This document shows, piece after piece, positions 9,434 to 17,179 of a stretch of 52,578 bases of DNA. The first letter of the stretch is position 1. Each line of letters begins with the position of its first letter. The position numbers and the translations under genes are program-made. The DNA is from Enterococcus mundtii (lineage in GTDB: Bacteria; Bacillota; Bacilli; Lactobacillales; Enterococcaceae), in assembly GCF_002947535.1 (NCBI RefSeq), contig NZ_PUAP01000028.1, positions 1 to 52,578 of the forward strand, written 5' to 3'. The notes beneath the pieces were generated by a model that searched no databases, was not told the origin of the DNA, and saw only the letters and a program-made list of their open reading frames with translations.

Positions 9434-10699
9434 ATGAAATTTTTGAAAAAAAGTTTAGTTGCTGCGTTACTTGTTGGTGGGGGGCTTTGGTTAGGTGCAT
9501 GCGGGAATGAAAACCAAGCACAAGATCAAACGGACGGAACAGTATTGACAGTCAGTACGTGGAATTATGAAACCACACCAGAATTTGACAAACTTTTCCG
9601 AGCATTTGAAAAGGAAAACCCTGGGGTAACCGTGAAACCAGTCGATATTGCTTCAGATGATTATGATACGAAATTGACCACGATGTTAGCCAGTGGAGAC
9701 ACAACGGATGTGTTGACGATGAAAAATCTATTGTCTTATTCAAACTATGCATTAAGAGATCAATTGGTTGATCTGTCTTCCCACATCAAAGACTTAGACA
9801 CAGCGCCAGCGATAGAAAGTTATGAGATGTATGACATTGATGGGAAAACATATGCGCAACCTTACCGTACGGATTTTTGGGTACTCTATTATAACAAAAA
9901 GTTATTCGATGAGGCAGGATTGCCTTACCCAGATAATTTGACTTGGGAAGAATACGAAGACTTGGCGAAAAAACTTTCAAAACCAGAAGAGCAAGTATAC
10001 GGGGCTTACCAACATACTTGGCGCTCGACTGTTCAAGCGATTGCTGCTGCACAAAATAATAAAAATCTAGTCGAGCCAGATTATGGATTTTTAGATGAGT
10101 ATTATGATCGTGTATTGCGGATGCAAGAAGAGCAAGCACAGATGGACTTTGGTACAGCTAAATCGACGAATGTGACCTATCAATCTCAATTTGAAAACTC
10201 CAAGGCAGCCATGATGTATATGGGTTCTTGGTACATGGGCGCATTATTGACAAATATTGATGCAGGAACAACAGATGTGGAATGGGGGATTTCTCAAATG
10301 CCACAAAACGAAAAAGGACAGGAAATCCAAACATTTGGTTCACCAACAGCCTTTGCGGTCAATAAAAACTCGAAACAACAAGAACTAGCACAAAAGTTCC
10401 TGGATTTTTGCTCGGGTGAAGCGGGAGCTAAAGTGTTAGCAGAAGTAGGTGTAGTACCGTCTTACCGAACAGATGCCATCAATGAATTGTACTTTAGCCG
10501 CAAAGGAATGCCAAATGACGAAGTCTCGCAAACAGCCTTCAAGCCGGAGAAGATCGCCATTGAGTTTCCAGTGGACGAAAATGGACCAGCTATTGATAAG
10601 ATTTTACAAGAAGAACATGAGTTGATTTTAGTTGGAGACGAAACACCAAAAGAAGCAATTGGTAATATGGAAAAACGAGTAAAACAGGAAAGTGAATAA
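9434..10699 (+). CDS. ABC sugar transporter substrate-binding lipoprotein
   Basis: A 421-residue extracellular solute-binding protein (family 1 type). The N-terminus has a lipoprotein signal ending in LGACG, with Cys23 as lipidation site. The mature protein shows typical features (TVSTWN, YDTKLTTMLASGDTTDV, FGSPTAFAVNKNSK). It should capture the uronate oligosaccharide and deliver it to the two permeases encoded downstream. Start supported by GGAGGG. A structured 216-nt gap separates it from the permease gene, which would favour excess binding protein over permease. No ATPase is encoded in this operon, so a shared MsmK-type ATPase is expected elsewhere. Confidence 0.93.
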   Translation: MKFLKKSLVAALLVGGGLWLGACGNENQAQDQTDGTVLTVSTWNYETTPEFDKLFRAFEKENPGVTVKPVDIASDDYDTKLTTMLASGDTTDVLTMKNLLSYSNYALRDQLVDLSSHIKDLDTAPAIESYEMYDIDGKTYAQPYRTDFWVLYYNKKLFDEAGLPYPDNLTWEEYEDLAKKLSKPEEQVYGAYQHTWRSTVQAIAAAQNNKNLVEPDYGFLDEYYDRVLRMQEEQAQMDFGTAKSTNVTYQSQFENSKAAMMYMGSWYMGALLTNIDAGTTDVEWGISQMPQNEKGQEIQTFGSPTAFAVNKNSKQQELAQKFLDFCSGEAGAKVLAEVGVVPSYRTDAINELYFSRKGMPNDEVSQTAFKPEKIAIEFPVDENGPAIDKILQEEHELILVGDETPKEAIGNMEKRVKQESE

Positions 10700-10915
10700 A
10701 CAGGTCTGTGACGGTTTGTCGTACGTATGAATGAGCTTTTTCATATTGACACCAACTAATCGAAGGGGATAGATGATTTCCCCAATACCTTGTCAACTAT
10801 ATGCTGAAGGAGGAATCACTGTGCCTTCAGTGTATAGCTAACAGGAATACCTGTCATTGCTTTTAATGAAAGGGGGAGCGTTAAAAGAACCAGTTGGTTT
10901 TTTTGACATCAAGCT
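10700..10915 (+). promoter_or_regulatory. Structured intercistronic region with hairpins and mini-ORF
   Basis: Successive hairpins separate the binding-protein and permease genes. They are GGGGA/TCCCC (about 10764-10783), a 14-bp stem with wobble pairs (10797-10810 with 10824-10837), ACAGG/CCTGT (about 10841-10854) and AACC/GGTT followed by seven T just before the permease. AAGGAGG at 10807-10813 precedes a GTG mini-ORF of six codons (10821-10841). Such regions usually stabilise upstream mRNA and attenuate downstream expression. The mini-ORF could be chance. Confidence 0.5.
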
Positions 10916-11812
10916 ATGGAAGTAACGAAATCAGCTTCACATAAATTAAAACGTAAAAATACGTTGATTGCCTGGTCATTTATTGCACCGAACTTTATTG
11001 GATTTTTGATTTTTACTTTAGTACCAGTTGTTTTTTCATTGGTGTTGGCCTTTATGAAATGGGATTCCTTTAGTACACCCGAATTTGTTGGTATACAAAA
11101 TTTTAGTCGTATGTTATCAGATGATACATTTTGGATCTCTCTTAAAAATACCTTTTTGTATACGATTGGTGTAGTACCGTTGACCTTGATTTGTTCATTA
11201 GGATTGGCGATTTTATTGAATCAGAAAATCAGAGGAGTCAAATTTTTCCGGACAGCTTTTTTCTTTCCATATGTCACATCATTAGTGGCAATCGCAGTGG
11301 TGTGGAGCATGTTGTTCCATCCTACCATGGGACCGATCAACCAATTTTTGCGTCTGGTCATCGAAAATCCTCCAGGCTGGTTGTCTAGTTCAGATTGGGC
11401 GTTGACAGCGATCATTATTGTTAGTGTCTGGCGAGGAATGGGGTACTACATGATTTTATACTTAGCTGGATTACAAGGTATCTCCAAAGAATTATACGAA
11501 GCAGCTGCGATGGATGGCGCAAATAAATGGAAACAATTCATACACATCACCGTACCTGCATTACGACCAACGACCTTTTTTGTAACGATCATGTTAGTCA
11601 TCAACTGCTTCAAGATTTTTGACCTTGTTCAAGTGATGACCGATGGAGGACCGGGGCGTGCGACCAATGTGTTAGTTTATCAAGTTTATAATGAAGCATT
11701 CGTAAAATTCAATTTTGGCTATGCTTCAGCGATCGCTATGGTCTTATTTGTCATCGTCCTTGTGATTACAGTGATCCAATTTAAATGGAATCAGATCCAA
11801 GAGAAAGTCTAA
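10916..11812 (+). CDS. ABC sugar transporter permease, MalF/UgpA type
   Basis: A 298-residue inner-membrane permease with six predicted membrane segments. It carries the EAA loop EAAAMDGANKWKQFIHITVPAL (about residues 196-217) that contacts the ATPase. First of the two permeases of the importer. ATG 10916 is the only ATG near the start of the frame, bounded by an upstream TGA at 10904, but it has no clear Shine-Dalgarno; the T-rich end of a hairpin lies directly upstream. Low initiation here fits the idea of less permease than binding protein. Confidence 0.92.
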   Translation: MEVTKSASHKLKRKNTLIAWSFIAPNFIGFLIFTLVPVVFSLVLAFMKWDSFSTPEFVGIQNFSRMLSDDTFWISLKNTFLYTIGVVPLTLICSLGLAILLNQKIRGVKFFRTAFFFPYVTSLVAIAVVWSMLFHPTMGPINQFLRLVIENPPGWLSSSDWALTAIIIVSVWRGMGYYMILYLAGLQGISKELYEAAAMDGANKWKQFIHITVPALRPTTFFVTIMLVINCFKIFDLVQVMTDGGPGRATNVLVYQVYNEAFVKFNFGYASAIAMVLFVIVLVITVIQFKWNQIQEKV

Positions 11813-11825
11813 GGGAGGAGAACGG

Positions 11826-12662
11826 ATGAATAATCGATCAGAAAAAAAATCATTTCATAAAATTTTAGTATTTACGTTACTTCTAATTTTTTCACTGCTC
11901 ACCTTGATCCCTTTTATCTGGATGATCTCGGCGTCATTCAAAGCGAACAATGATGTCTTTTCGGTTCCGATCCAGTGGATACCTAAAACCTGGCACCCAG
12001 AAAACTACTCGATCATTTGGACACGCATTCCATTATTGACCTTTTTCAAAAACACGGCTATTTTAAGTATCGTGATCACGTTGATCCAGTTATTTACATC
12101 AAGCTTTGCTGCTTATGGTTTCTCTAAAATGCACTTTAAAGGAAGGAACCTGCTTTTTCTTGCATATATTGGTACGATCGCTGTTCCATGGCAATCCTAT
12201 ATGATCCCACAATTTATCATGATGCGGCAATTAGGATTATCTGATACGTTACTTTCTTTGATTTTGTTACAAGCATTTAGTGCATTTGGTGTGTTTTTAT
12301 TGAAACAATACTATAGTAGTATTCCTGATTCTCTTTGTGAAAGTGCAAGAATCGATGGGTTGACCGAATGGGGCATCTATCGCAAGATCATCTTACCATT
12401 GACTAAACCAGCTTTAGCGAGTTTGACAATCATCACTTTTGTCAATACATGGAATGACTACATGGGACCATTCATTTATCTGTCATCTACAGAAAACAAA
12501 ACGATCCAATTAGGATTGAAAATGTTCGTTGGCTTGTACGATACGGAATATGCCTTGATCATGGCAGCGTCTGTGTTGTCTGTTTTACCAGTTGCGATTG
12601 TCTTTTTAGCCATGCAAAAATATTTTGTTGAAGGTATTGCTTCTTCTGGGGTCAAAGGATAG
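11826..12662 (+). CDS. ABC sugar transporter permease, MalG/UgpE type
   Basis: A 278-residue six-segment permease, partner of the preceding one, starting 14 nt after its stop with a strong GGGAGGAG site. The EAA loop is ESARIDGLTEWGIYRKIILPL (around residues 171-191). Family knowledge places it in CUT1-type carbohydrate importers for oligosaccharides. With the lipoprotein at 9434 it forms the import system of this locus. Confidence 0.93.
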   Translation: MNNRSEKKSFHKILVFTLLLIFSLLTLIPFIWMISASFKANNDVFSVPIQWIPKTWHPENYSIIWTRIPLLTFFKNTAILSIVITLIQLFTSSFAAYGFSKMHFKGRNLLFLAYIGTIAVPWQSYMIPQFIMMRQLGLSDTLLSLILLQAFSAFGVFLLKQYYSSIPDSLCESARIDGLTEWGIYRKIILPLTKPALASLTIITFVNTWNDYMGPFIYLSSTENKTIQLGLKMFVGLYDTEYALIMAASVLSVLPVAIVFLAMQKYFVEGIASSGVKG

Positions 12663-12674
12663 AAAGGAAAGACT

Positions 12675-13343
12675 ATGTTTAAAAAGCAAACATTTGAAAC
12701 GAACGTTTACATGAAGCTGTTTCGTTTAGCATATTGTTTTCTGGCGGGCAATCTATGCTTATTACTTGTGAATCTCCCATTTTTTTTAGTCGTAGTAACC
12801 ACTGCGATCGATATCAGGAATAGCCTCTTTTTCTTAGGAAGTCTGTTTTTTTTCTTACCTGCCACCATGACAATTTTTGCCTGGTTCGTCGAGGGAATCC
12901 AAGAAAACGAAGTTCCAATCAAAACTTTTTTTCAACTGTATCGCTCGTTGTGGAAAAAAAGTATGTACTTAAGTGGTCCAGGCTATCTCGTGATCGTGAT
13001 TGCTTTTGTCGATATCCTTTTTTTCATGCACCAACCAATCGGAAAATGGCTCAGTCCTTTCTTTTTCTTATTGATCATCTTAGCTATTAGTCTGATCGCG
13101 AATAACTTTTATCTCCAAGTAAGAAATCCAGAAATCTCCATACGAAAAATCTACCACGTCTCTTTCTATTATGTATTGAAAAAGTGGTACATTAGTTTAT
13201 TGAATACTGTTTTGGTGTTTCTTTTGCTGATCGTGATGGTCGTTAAGCCCCAATTTGGTTTCTTACTCACTCCCTGTTTATTTCTAGGCTTGATTTATTT
13301 GAACTGTAAGCAGACCTATCGACATTTAAGTCAAAATCAGTAG
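12675..13343 (+). CDS. YesL/DUF624 membrane protein
   Basis: A 222-residue membrane protein with about five hydrophobic segments and the YesL-family start pattern: a short cytoplasmic lead, then LAYCFLAGNLCLLLVNLPFF. YesL-like proteins accompany ABC importers and hydrolases for uronate-rich glycans in Bacillota; their molecular role is unknown. It starts 12 nt after the second permease with a GAAAGGAAAG site and is the last gene of the operon. A strong bidirectional terminator follows. Confidence 0.8.
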   Translation: MFKKQTFETNVYMKLFRLAYCFLAGNLCLLLVNLPFFLVVVTTAIDIRNSLFFLGSLFFFLPATMTIFAWFVEGIQENEVPIKTFFQLYRSLWKKSMYLSGPGYLVIVIAFVDILFFMHQPIGKWLSPFFFLLIILAISLIANNFYLQVRNPEISIRKIYHVSFYYVLKKWYISLLNTVLVFLLLIVMVVKPQFGFLLTPCLFLGLIYLNCKQTYRHLSQNQ

Positions 13344-13375
13344 ACGCTAAAGAATAAAAAATTTGAAAAACAACC

Positions 13376-13416
13376 AGCCCCCAAAAGTGAGACCAAAAAT
13401 CTAACTTTTGGGGGCT
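13376..13416. terminator. Bidirectional intrinsic terminator
   Basis: A perfect 13-bp stem, 13376-13388 with 13404-13416 (AGCCCCCAAAAGT and its inverse), lies between the convergent yesL-like and MFS genes. Confidence 0.85.
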
Positions 13417-13479
13417 AATCATTTTGAATAATATTCATTGATCAGTGCCACGAAGATATAGGGGAAAGTTCAATAGATA

Positions 13480-14700
13480 CTAGAATCGAAAGCTTTTTCC
13501 AACCAATAGCCATAGGACAAGTGGTATCAGGAACAGCCCGCTTGCAGTCATGATCCAATCAATTGAGATGACATCTGCTAATGGACCTAAAATCAACATC
13601 GTAGCCGGTGAAGCAATACTGATTGCCATTGTTACTAAACTCATGACACGCCCCATATGTGCATGATCGGTTTTTGCTTGGAAGAATGAAACCATAGCAG
13701 TTCGTGAGATGGGCACAACAAAACCAATTGCTACCATCATGGCGAAATACAGCCAGAAATTTGATGTCAGACCTAACAAAATAAAAGGGATGACCAACAA
13801 TGAATAGCCTAAAGCAATTGTCTTGATTTTGTTCTTGAAGCCTCCCCATGTACTCATCACAGATCCTCCAACTAACATCCCAGAAGCAAAACCAATCTCA
13901 ATGGCCGATAGCTGCCACAACCCGTCATGAAAATTACGAGTGATTTGTAAAGGCGCTAAATTTGCAGCAGGTGTAGAAAACACACTGCCCATAAAACCAG
14001 CAAGGATCAGTGCAATCAGGATTTTATGAATACGTAGGTATTTGATACCTGATTTTATTTCGGCTAACACGTTTATTTTATTTGTGTCTAGAGATTTCAA
14101 TGGGGGAACTGTTACTCGGAAAAACAGCATAGTCACACCGATAACTGCTGTCACAAAGTCGATCATCAATATCATCTCTAAAGGTAAAACGGTCAGTAAT
14201 GTCGCTGCTAATGCAGGACTTGCAAGCATCATCACAGCTTGGATCGTTTGATCAATGCCGTTGATTCTTACTAAGTGCTTTTCTTTGGCGATTTGTGGAA
14301 TGATCGAAGAAACAGCAGGCGTTTGAAATCCTTGGCCTACAGAGCGAATGAATATCAGCACCAATAATAAGAAAAGGTTATGCTCCATTTCTTTGTTTAT
14401 CATCAATAAAATCGCCATGAACAAAGAAGCAAGCGCAACGCAGCTATCAGATAAAATAGCGATTTTTTTTCGGTCGTAATGATCAGCAAGTGCTCCCGCA
14501 AAAGGCATGACTACGATCATTGGCAAGATGCCAAGAGCGCTCATCAAACCAACCATCGTTCCTGATTGTGTTGATAATGTGACATGCCAAATAATAGCAT
14601 ACTGTACTAACATCGTTCCGATCATTGAGATGGCTTGCGAAGTTAGTAAGTATGCTATGTTCGTTTTCCAATTCTTTTCATCATAAATAGTTTTTGACAT
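13480..14700 (-). CDS. MFS drug exporter, Mef-like
   Basis: A 406-residue, 12-segment major facilitator transporter of the DHA3/Mef type (motif ADHYDRKKIAI in the 2-3 loop, LFIRSVGQGFQTPA, GRVMSLVTMAISIASP). I placed the start at ATG 14700, because AAGGGAGAG lies 8 nt upstream; a further upstream ATG has no ribosome site. Family members expel macrolides or other hydrophobic compounds, and some export peptides or siderophores. The sequence is clearly not identical to mef(A) or mef(E), so resistance should not be assumed. It stands alone with its own leader. Confidence 0.85.
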   Translation of the reverse strand: MSKTIYDEKNWKTNIAYLLTSQAISMIGTMLVQYAIIWHVTLSTQSGTMVGLMSALGILPMIVVMPFAGALADHYDRKKIAILSDSCVALASLFMAILLMINKEMEHNLFLLLVLIFIRSVGQGFQTPAVSSIIPQIAKEKHLVRINGIDQTIQAVMMLASPALAATLLTVLPLEMILMIDFVTAVIGVTMLFFRVTVPPLKSLDTNKINVLAEIKSGIKYLRIHKILIALILAGFMGSVFSTPAANLAPLQITRNFHDGLWQLSAIEIGFASGMLVGGSVMSTWGGFKNKIKTIALGYSLLVIPFILLGLTSNFWLYFAMMVAIGFVVPISRTAMVSFFQAKTDHAHMGRVMSLVTMAISIASPATMLILGPLADVISIDWIMTASGLFLIPLVLWLLVGKSFRF

Positions 14701-15163
14701 TTGTATTCTCTCCCTTTTTATATAAATCATGTGCTTAACAATTTATATGCCCAAAAGGGTTTTTCGGAGAATGTGTCCTAATTGCTGACATGAATTTATC
14801 ATATTTGAAAAAGTTTGTAAAGAATAAATAGGAGGGAAGTATTTATGCAAACGATTATGATACTAAAAAGATCTTTTATTAGGAATGTAATAAATAACAA
14901 TGTAAAAATGATAGGATGAGTGACATAATCAATCGTTCTAAGATTTAGTGGTGAAATTGAAACTTCTAATATAAAGATGAATCAATCGAATTGAATTTGG
15001 ATTTGCATAAAAATAAACAGGTATTAAATAACGGTGTTATCTGGTGGGGATAGCTGATAAATTGTTTGTAGGATGTTCTCAAGTTTTTCGTTTTTTGATT
15101 GTATTTGACGTATCTATTAAATAGAGAAGCGAAACTTTGTTTTTGAAAGGAAAAGAGGAATAG
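14701..15163. other. Intergenic region upstream of the toxin island
   Basis: This 463-bp AT-rich spacer holds the leftward leader of the MFS gene and the rightward leader of the first immunity-like gene. That gene has a ribosome site (GAAAGGAAAAGAGG) just before 15164. TTTGACG near 15105 could be a -35, but I see no convincing -10. No gene seen. Confidence 0.4.
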
Positions 15164-15571
15164 ATGAGAAAACAAATAAACAAACGACTTGTAATAGGTA
15201 TAGCAGTGCTGATCAGTTTGGTAATGATTGGAATCGGCGGGAAAGTATACATCGATAAGAGAGAAGAAAGAAAAGCACAAGAATTGTTAATCGCAGAAAA
15301 AGAATCGGTCCAAGCTTTGAAAAATACATTTGCGGATATTGCAGAAGTGAAAATTGAACAATTTGATAGAAATGAAATGACTGGATTTTATGGAGCAATG
15401 GTCACAATGACAAATATTAAAGGAGAGTCAGTCTATTTTGATTATGGCTTTATATCACAAACAAATAAATTAGGCGCTTATGGAATAGAAGATATAGATA
15501 TGCAAAAAGAAGGAATAACCACAAGAAAAATAAAAGTAACTTATAGTAATGGTCAGGAAGAAGAGGGATGA
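15164..15571 (+). CDS. Membrane-anchored putative T7 immunity protein, paralogue 1
   Basis: A 135-residue protein: a short basic N-terminus, one membrane helix (about residues 9-26, RLVIGIAVLISLVMIGIGG), a charged DKREERKAQ stalk and an outward domain of about 100 residues. There is no lipobox cysteine. It is the first of four paralogues (also at 15629, 16307 and 16772). These are nearly identical over the first ~60 residues and diverge afterwards, which is the usual pattern of immunity arrays against polymorphic toxins. Placement upstream of a TslA-like lipase supports that role. The function is inferred; the domain family was not identified. Confidence 0.65.
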   Translation: MRKQINKRLVIGIAVLISLVMIGIGGKVYIDKREERKAQELLIAEKESVQALKNTFADIAEVKIEQFDRNEMTGFYGAMVTMTNIKGESVYFDYGFISQTNKLGAYGIEDIDMQKEGITTRKIKVTYSNGQEEEG

Positions 15572-15596
15572 TTCTTGTGAAATAGTCAGTTTGGTA

Positions 15597-15623
15597 TATT
15601 GGCGATAGTCTAAGAAGCGAGAG
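15597..15623 (+). repeat. Intergenic repeat before immunity paralogue 2
   Basis: A 27-bp sequence starting TATTGGCGATAGTC recurs exactly at 16740-16766. In both places it ends 5 nt before the ATG of an immunity-like gene. It supplies the weak ribosome site (AGAAGCGAGAG) and marks the unit of duplication. Confidence 0.75.
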
Positions 15624-15628
15624 GGATT

Positions 15629-16036
15629 ATGAAAAAACGAATGAATAAACAACTGTTAATAGGTATCACAGTCATGCTCAGTTTGGTAATAATCGTAATT
15701 GGAGGGACAGTATATATGGATAAGAGAGAAGAAAGAAAAGCACAAGAATTATTAATCGCAGAAAAAGAATCGGTCCAAGCTTTGAAAAATACATTTGCGG
15801 ATATTGTAGAAGTGAAAATTGAGGATACAGCTTATAACAATATGACAGGTTCATATAGAATGCTTGTTACTATGAAGAATATCAAAGACCAATCTGTTTA
15901 TTTTTCGTATGGATTTGGAAAGCATAGCCGAAAAATGGGGGATTACGGAATAGAAGATAGCAGTGTACAGATTGAAGGAGTTACAAAAAATAAAGTCAAA
16001 ATAATTCATTCAAACGGTAAGGTGGACTATGTATGA
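15629..16036 (+). CDS. Membrane-anchored putative T7 immunity protein, paralogue 2
   Basis: A 135-residue paralogue with the same helix and stalk as paralogue 1 but a different outward domain (KIEDTAYNNMTGSYRMLVTM, then KHSRKMGDYGIEDSS). Its last codons overlap the ATG of the truncated toxin copy at 16033 (ATGA-type overlap), so immunity and toxin were translationally coupled, as with paralogue 4 and the intact toxin. Role inferred as immunity to the toxin variant whose remnant follows. Confidence 0.65.
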   Translation: MKKRMNKQLLIGITVMLSLVIIVIGGTVYMDKREERKAQELLIAEKESVQALKNTFADIVEVKIEDTAYNNMTGSYRMLVTMKNIKDQSVYFSYGFGKHSRKMGDYGIEDSSVQIEGVTKNKVKIIHSNGKVDYV

Positions 16037-16326
16037 AAATTACAGATAAAAATTATAACAAATTAAATGAAGTAGTGTATAGAATAGACCCTAACCACCT
16101 TTACTATGATCCTACTTTAAAAGAAGGAGAAATACGGAAATTTAGCGGGACTACATTCAAAATACTAAAACTCAAAGAAAACTCGAAAACAGATGGCATG
16201 CAAGCTGTGGCAGTTGCTCCGTTGGATGAAAAAGGGAACGTTGATACTTCCCAAGTAGTGATTTCTTATGCAGGAACAAATACATCAGATATTAAGGATA
16301 TAGAAAATGAAAAAACGAATGAATAA
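16033..16326 (+). pseudogene. Truncated TslA-like lipase (N-terminal remnant)
   Basis: This 97-codon frame matches only the first ~90 residues of the intact toxin at 17176. Bases 16156-16306 are almost identical to 17299-17449, with about five differences in 151 bp, while the first ~40 codons differ, so this was a separate toxin variant. Homology stops at 16306/16307, where immunity paralogue 3 begins abruptly with its ATG. The lipase Ser/Asp/His region is missing, so no activity is expected. It is a recombination scar from array shuffling; translation may still drive the next gene. Confidence 0.8.
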
Positions 16327-16714
16327 ACAACTGTTAATAGGTATCACAGTAATAATCAGTTTGGTAATAATCGTAATTGGAGGGAAGGCATATATGGATA
16401 AGAGAGAAGAAAGAAAGGTACAAGAATTGTTAGCAGTCGAGAAGCAATCCGTCCAAGTGTTAAAAAATACATTTGCGGATATTGCAGAGATAAAATTTGA
16501 AGGTTCTGCTAAAAATGACATGACAGGTTCGTATAGATTATTTGTAACAATGAAAAATCTAAAAGGACAATCAGTTTATTTTTCGTATGGATTTTGGAAA
16601 GAATCTAATAAGTTAGGAGATTTCGGGGTTGAGGATAGGGCGATACAGATAAAAGGTATTACTAAAAATAAAATAAGAGTAATTTACACTAATGGCAATG
16701 AAAAAGAGGTTTGA
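16307..16714 (+). CDS. Membrane-anchored putative T7 immunity protein, paralogue 3
   Basis: A 135-residue paralogue whose ATG lies inside the end of the truncated toxin frame. An incidental AAGGA about 9 nt upstream, coming from the toxin sequence, now serves as ribosome site. It has the same membrane helix, a slightly divergent stalk (KVQELLAVEKQSVQVLKN) and its own outward domain (KFEGSAKNDMTGSYRLFVTM). Probably an orphan immunity gene retained after toxin loss. Confidence 0.65.
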   Translation: MKKRMNKQLLIGITVIISLVIIVIGGKAYMDKREERKVQELLAVEKQSVQVLKNTFADIAEIKFEGSAKNDMTGSYRLFVTMKNLKGQSVYFSYGFWKESNKLGDFGVEDRAIQIKGITKNKIRVIYTNGNEKEV

Positions 16715-16739
16715 CCTAGGTGAAATAGGAATTGTAGTG

Positions 16740-16766
16740 TATTGGCGATAGTCTAAGAAGCGAGAG
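16740..16766 (+). repeat. Intergenic repeat before immunity paralogue 4
   Basis: An exact second copy of the 27-bp sequence at 15597-15623, again ending 5 nt before an immunity-like ATG. It marks the duplicated immunity-toxin unit. Confidence 0.75.
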
Positions 16767-16771
16767 AAATT

Positions 16772-17179
16772 ATGAAAAAACGAATGAATAAACAAATCTT
16801 AATAGGTATCACGGTCATAATCAGTTTGGTAATAATCGTAATTGGAGGGAAAGTATATATGGATAAGAGAGAAGAAAGAAAAGCCCAAGAATTGTTAGCA
16901 GTAGAGAAACAATCGGTGCAAGCTTTGAAAAATACATTTGCGGATATTGCAGAGGTAGAAATTGAACAATTTGTTAAGAACGACAAAACAGGTACATATG
17001 GTGGTTTTATCAGAATGACAAATAAAAATGGAGAATCAGTTAGTTTTGATTATCTTTTTTCAAAAAATTCCATGAAGATTGGGGGATATGGTTTAGAAAA
17101 CGAAAAAGTCCAAAAAAGTGGGAGAACTACTGAAAAAATAAAAGTAGTCTATTCAAACGGTAAAGGTGAGGAAATATGA
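16772..17179 (+). CDS. Membrane-anchored putative T7 immunity protein, paralogue 4
   Basis: A 135-residue paralogue directly coupled to the intact toxin: its TGA overlaps the toxin ATG at 17176 (ATGA overlap). The anchor is conserved and the outward domain is distinct (EIEQFVKNDKTGTYGGFIRM; FSKNSMKIGGYGLENEK). By position it is the cognate immunity protein of the 17176 lipase and would act on the outer face of the membrane, where a lipase from a neighbouring cell would strike. Inferred from context. Confidence 0.7.
   Translation: MKKRMNKQILIGITVIISLVIIVIGGKVYMDKREERKAQELLAVEKQSVQALKNTFADIAEVEIEQFVKNDKTGTYGGFIRMTNKNGESVSFDYLFSKNSMKIGGYGLENEKVQKSGRTTEKIKVVYSNGKGEEI

Noticed and set aside
13480-14700. 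Macrolide resistance gene mef(A)/mef(E)
   Set aside because: Only family-level similarity; sequence differs throughout and no msr gene is adjacent.
14966-15280. 104-codon minus-strand frame before the toxin island
   Set aside because: Overlaps the start of immunity paralogue 1, lacks a ribosome site and is low complexity.
15164-17179. CRISPR array or IS element because of repeated units
   Set aside because: Repeats are ~400-bp paralogous genes with coding structure; no short regular spacers, transposase or terminal inverted repeats seen.
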